DNA of 64,000 nt from Nitrososphaerota archaeon (GTDB lineage: Archaea > Thermoproteota > Nitrososphaeria > Nitrososphaerales > Gagatemarchaeaceae): positions 62,001 through 126,000 of the forward strand of contig JAPCJI010000003.1 in assembly GCA_027887005.1 (NCBI GenBank), written 5' to 3'. Made by a program: the position numbers and the translations under genes. Below are positions 62,333-64,000 of the stretch, piece after piece (within the stretch, counting starts at the first letter, position 1; each line of letters begins with the position of its first letter). The notes beneath the pieces were generated by a model. That model was not told the DNA's origin and made no database searches. It worked only from the letters and a program-made list of their open reading frames with translations.

Positions 62333-62428
62333 ATGAGCCGAGAACAACTCCGCGCAGAAATGGGCGATGAGGAATATTTCGAACAGCTCGAAGCCAAGCA
62401 GAATGAAAAGGAGTGGATGGACAGATGA
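62333..62428 (+). CDS. 31-residue acidic small ORF
   Basis: The ORF begins MSREQLRAEMGDEEYF and ends in EWMDR; it is rich in Glu, Gln and Lys/Arg and probably one helix. It is leaderless by its TATA spacing and its stop overlaps the ATG of the SWIM gene (ATGA). No family is recognised. It could be a true small protein or a leader for the next gene. Confidence 0.45.
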   Translation: MSREQLRAEMGDEEYFEQLEAKQNEKEWMDR

Positions 62429-62796
62429 GCCATTCCCCTTCTTACGATTATCGCGCTGAGCGTGGCAGGCTAATCTGCGACAAGGGGACTGAGGTAAGCA
62501 GGTTAGACGACAACGAATACGCGGTAAGGAGTCAGTCAGGAGTCGGGCAGTATCAAGTCAGAGCTACCGAACTTGGATGGACTTGCTCTTGTCCCGACTA
62601 CTCCTACCGACAGTCCAAGTGCAAGCACATCCACGCGGTAGAGTTCTCGCGGAAGATTCGAACTGCCGTAGAGCTTGGAACTCTCGCAGAGTTCACCACG
62701 ACAGACGCTTTGTGTGTTCTGCGGTTCAAGGCACGTAATCAAGGACGGTGTTCGCCACAACAAGGCGGGAGACCTTCAGAGGTTCACCTGCCGTGA
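62425..62796 (+). CDS. SWIM zinc-finger protein
   Basis: A 123-residue frame. An N-terminal beta-rich half is followed by WTCSCPDYSYRQSKCKHIHAVEF, the CxC-x(n)-CxH pattern of SWIM zinc fingers, at about residues 54-74. SWIM domains bind DNA or proteins and occur in MULE-type transposases. The last 40 residues overlap the DDE transposase frame and may not be native; the transposase frame is one base further on, so a +1 shift would fuse the two. ATG 62425 is preferred over GTG 62413. Confidence 0.7.
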   Translation: MSHSPSYDYRAERGRLICDKGTEVSRLDDNEYAVRSQSGVGQYQVRATELGWTCSCPDYSYRQSKCKHIHAVEFSRKIRTAVELGTLAEFTTTDALCVLRFKARNQGRCSPQQGGRPSEVHLP

Positions 62797-63559
62797 GTGT
62801 GGATACGATTTCTCCGTGAACGTTGGTTTCGAGAAGATGAAGCACGACCCGAAGGCAATAACGACCGCACTTCAGCTATACTTCTCAGGGGAGAGCTTGA
62901 GAAACGTCCAGAAATCTCTCAGGCTCTTGGGTGTAGAGGTCTCTCACAAGACGGTGTGGAAGTGGATTCAGAAATACGTCGGACTGATGAAGACCTACCT
63001 CGACAAGATTACCCCTCAGGTTTCGGACACTTGGCGAGCCGACGAGGTGTATGTCAAGTTCCGAGGCAACATGAAGTATGTCTTCGCCATGATGGACGAC
63101 GAAACCCGCTTCTGGATTGCTCAGGAGGTCGCGGACTCTAAGGCCAAGCTCGACGCGAGGCACTTCTTCTTCGAGAGCATGAAGGCAGGCGGAAAGGTTC
63201 CCTCAACCCTGATAACCGACGGGCTGAAGGCCTACCATGTCGCGTTCAAGAAGGTCTATGCGTGGAGGAAGTATCCAGAGAAGCCCGTCCACATCAAGGA
63301 GATTTCCCTCCGAGGGAAGATTCACAACAACAAGATGGAGCGCATGAACGGGGAGCTAAGAGACCGCGAGAAGGTGATGCGAGGCCTTAAGGTCGTGGAC
63401 ACGCCCATCTTGAAGGGGTATCAGATTTACCATAACTTCGTGAGGCCACATCAGGCCTTGGACGGGAAGACCCCTGCGGATTTGGCAGGCATCAAGGTGA
63501 TGGGGAAAAACAAATGGCTCACACTAATTCAGAACGCTTCAAGAGATGAGAGGAATTAG
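62675..63559 (+). mobile_element. DDE transposase (IS6/IS240-like) gene
   Basis: A 294-codon frame starting with TTG, opening just after an in-frame TAG at 62669. An N-terminal zinc ribbon (CVFCGS, CRECGYDFS) precedes a DDE core: ADEVYVKFRGNMKYVFAMMDDETRFW (first Asp), STLITDGLKAYH (second Asp) and HNNKMERMNGELRDREKVMRGLK (Glu), then HNFVRPHQALDGKTPADLAG. This is the catalytic pattern of IS6-type transposases. It overlaps the SWIM gene by 122 bases. No terminal inverted repeats were found nearby, so the element's ends are not defined. Confidence 0.82.
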
Positions 63560-63610
63560 AATCAAAAATGCAGGCTTAAGTATGTCCGCAAATTACGAGG
63601 GCAGGAAGCA

Positions 63611-63925
63611 ATGGTCAAACCCTCTATCTTTGACGTAGATACTAATCCAGACAAGGAAAAACACACAGTTACGCTCTATACTACCAAAGGGGTTAGTGGT
63701 GTGTTCGTCGGACACGTCAAAGAGTTCCCAGGCGTGGTAGTCCAAGCTGATAGCATAGAACACGTCAAGGATGAATGCACGACATCTCTCGACTTGCTAG
63801 TGTCAGAGTATCCAGAACTTCATGACAAACTGTGGCCAAAGCATATCTCAGCGAAACAATACACAGGTATCTTCAAGAAAGGATTGGAGTATCGGACGAT
63901 AGAGGTTACCGTTCCTTCATTCTAG
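63611..63925 (+). CDS. HicB-like antitoxin family protein
   Basis: A 104-residue protein with the HicB partial RNase H-like pattern: HTVTLYTTKGVSGVFVGHVKEFPGVVVQADSIEHVKDECTTSLDLLVSE, where a Pro-Gly turn is followed by a helix. No C-terminal DNA-binding domain is obvious. A likely partner begins 15 bases after its stop. TATA-like CTTAAGTATG lies upstream (63573-63582). Confidence 0.6.
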   Translation: MVKPSIFDVDTNPDKEKHTVTLYTTKGVSGVFVGHVKEFPGVVVQADSIEHVKDECTTSLDLLVSEYPELHDKLWPKHISAKQYTGIFKKGLEYRTIEVTVPSF

Positions 63926-63940
63926 AGGAAGCTTGCATGG

Positions 63941-64000
63941 ATGCCTAGCACTCATAGCTGGCACGAAGCCAAGACCGTCCTTCTCGCTCTGGGGTATCAC
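63941..64000 (+). CDS. start of a possible HicA-like gene (cut by window end)
   Basis: The first 20 codons (MPSTHSWHEAKTVLLALGYH) resemble the opening helix of HicA mRNA interferases, in which a Leu/Gly-Phe or Gly-Tyr turn follows. Only position and this short similarity support the call. Confidence 0.35.
   Translation, partial: MPSTHSWHEAKTVLLALGYH

Noticed and set aside
62240-63610. Terminal inverted repeats or target duplications around the DDE gene
   Set aside because: Comparison by eye of the left promoter region and the sequence after 63559 showed only short matches (about six bases), not a convincing repeat.
1-64000. CRISPR arrays, rRNA genes, further tRNAs, replication origin
   Set aside because: No regularly spaced direct repeats, rRNA segments or Orc1/Cdc6 genes were seen; only one complete tRNA was found.

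Overview
The window is archaeal chromosome, most likely from the Nitrososphaeria (Thaumarchaeota in the broad sense). The evidence is a TATA-binding protein, EF-1A, archaeal RNA polymerase genes, ribosomal proteins S12, S7 and L30e, an ATP-dependent DNA ligase, a Hef-type helicase, and many start codons lying about 24-33 bases downstream of a TATA box with no leader. RNA polymerase subunit A is one uninterrupted 1262-residue gene, which is typical of Thaumarchaeota-related lineages and not of most other archaea. No ammonia-oxidation gene is seen. Acyl-CoA dehydrogenase, pyruvate kinase, aconitase and a debranching-enzyme-like glycosidase suggest a lineage with heterotrophic capacity (inference).

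Layout. 0-4.3 kb: acyl-CoA dehydrogenase (cut by the window edge), CoxG-like protein, glycosidase, DUF1326 protein, phosphoesterase. 4.3-8.6 kb: two ABC-2 exporters divergent from a PadR regulator, with overlapping inverted repeats between them. 8.6-13.4 kb: pyruvate kinase, Hef helicase, a thioredoxin-like DUF929 protein next to a VKOR oxidase, and a GYD protein. 13.5-16.2 kb: DtxR/MntR-type regulator, MntH transporter with operator-like repeats, and a CDF-like membrane protein with 11 cysteines at its N-terminus. 16.3-18.3 kb: RibD_C protein, tRNA-Leu(UAG), membrane protein, Lrp ligand-binding domain. 18.3-22.6 kb: KdpABC potassium pump. 22.6-31.3 kb: DUF255 thioredoxin protein, a LAGLIDADG-HTH protein, MFS exporter, aconitase, branched-chain aminotransferase.

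31.4-40.8 kb is the information-processing core: rpoH, rpoB, rpoA, L30e, nusA, S12 and S7. 40.8-45.2 kb holds an alpha/beta hydrolase lacking its usual serine and a purine block (adenosine deaminase family, GuaA, GuaB). 45.3-49.4 kb: small membrane proteins, EF-1A and an MTHFR-like protein. 49.5-54.9 kb is a cell-surface polysaccharide block: flippase, three glycosyltransferase-like proteins, an inositol-phosphatase-family protein and a kinase. Two of its genes lack a normal start codon where the homologous N-terminus should begin. 54.9-61.3 kb: prepilin-peptidase-like protein, DNA ligase, RimI-type acetyltransferase, site-2 protease, LarA-like protein, orotate phosphoribosyltransferase and TBP.

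61.3-64.0 kb is more AT-rich and looks accessory. A ribbon-helix-helix protein heads a tightly coupled three-gene minus-strand operon. It diverges from a 31-codon ORF, a SWIM zinc-finger protein and an overlapping DDE transposase. Five copies of one heptamer, two of them forming a perfect 16-bp palindrome, fill the shared promoter. A HicB-like gene and the start of a possible HicA gene follow at the window edge. This is the least explained part of the window, followed by the LAGLIDADG-HTH protein and the metal-handling block.
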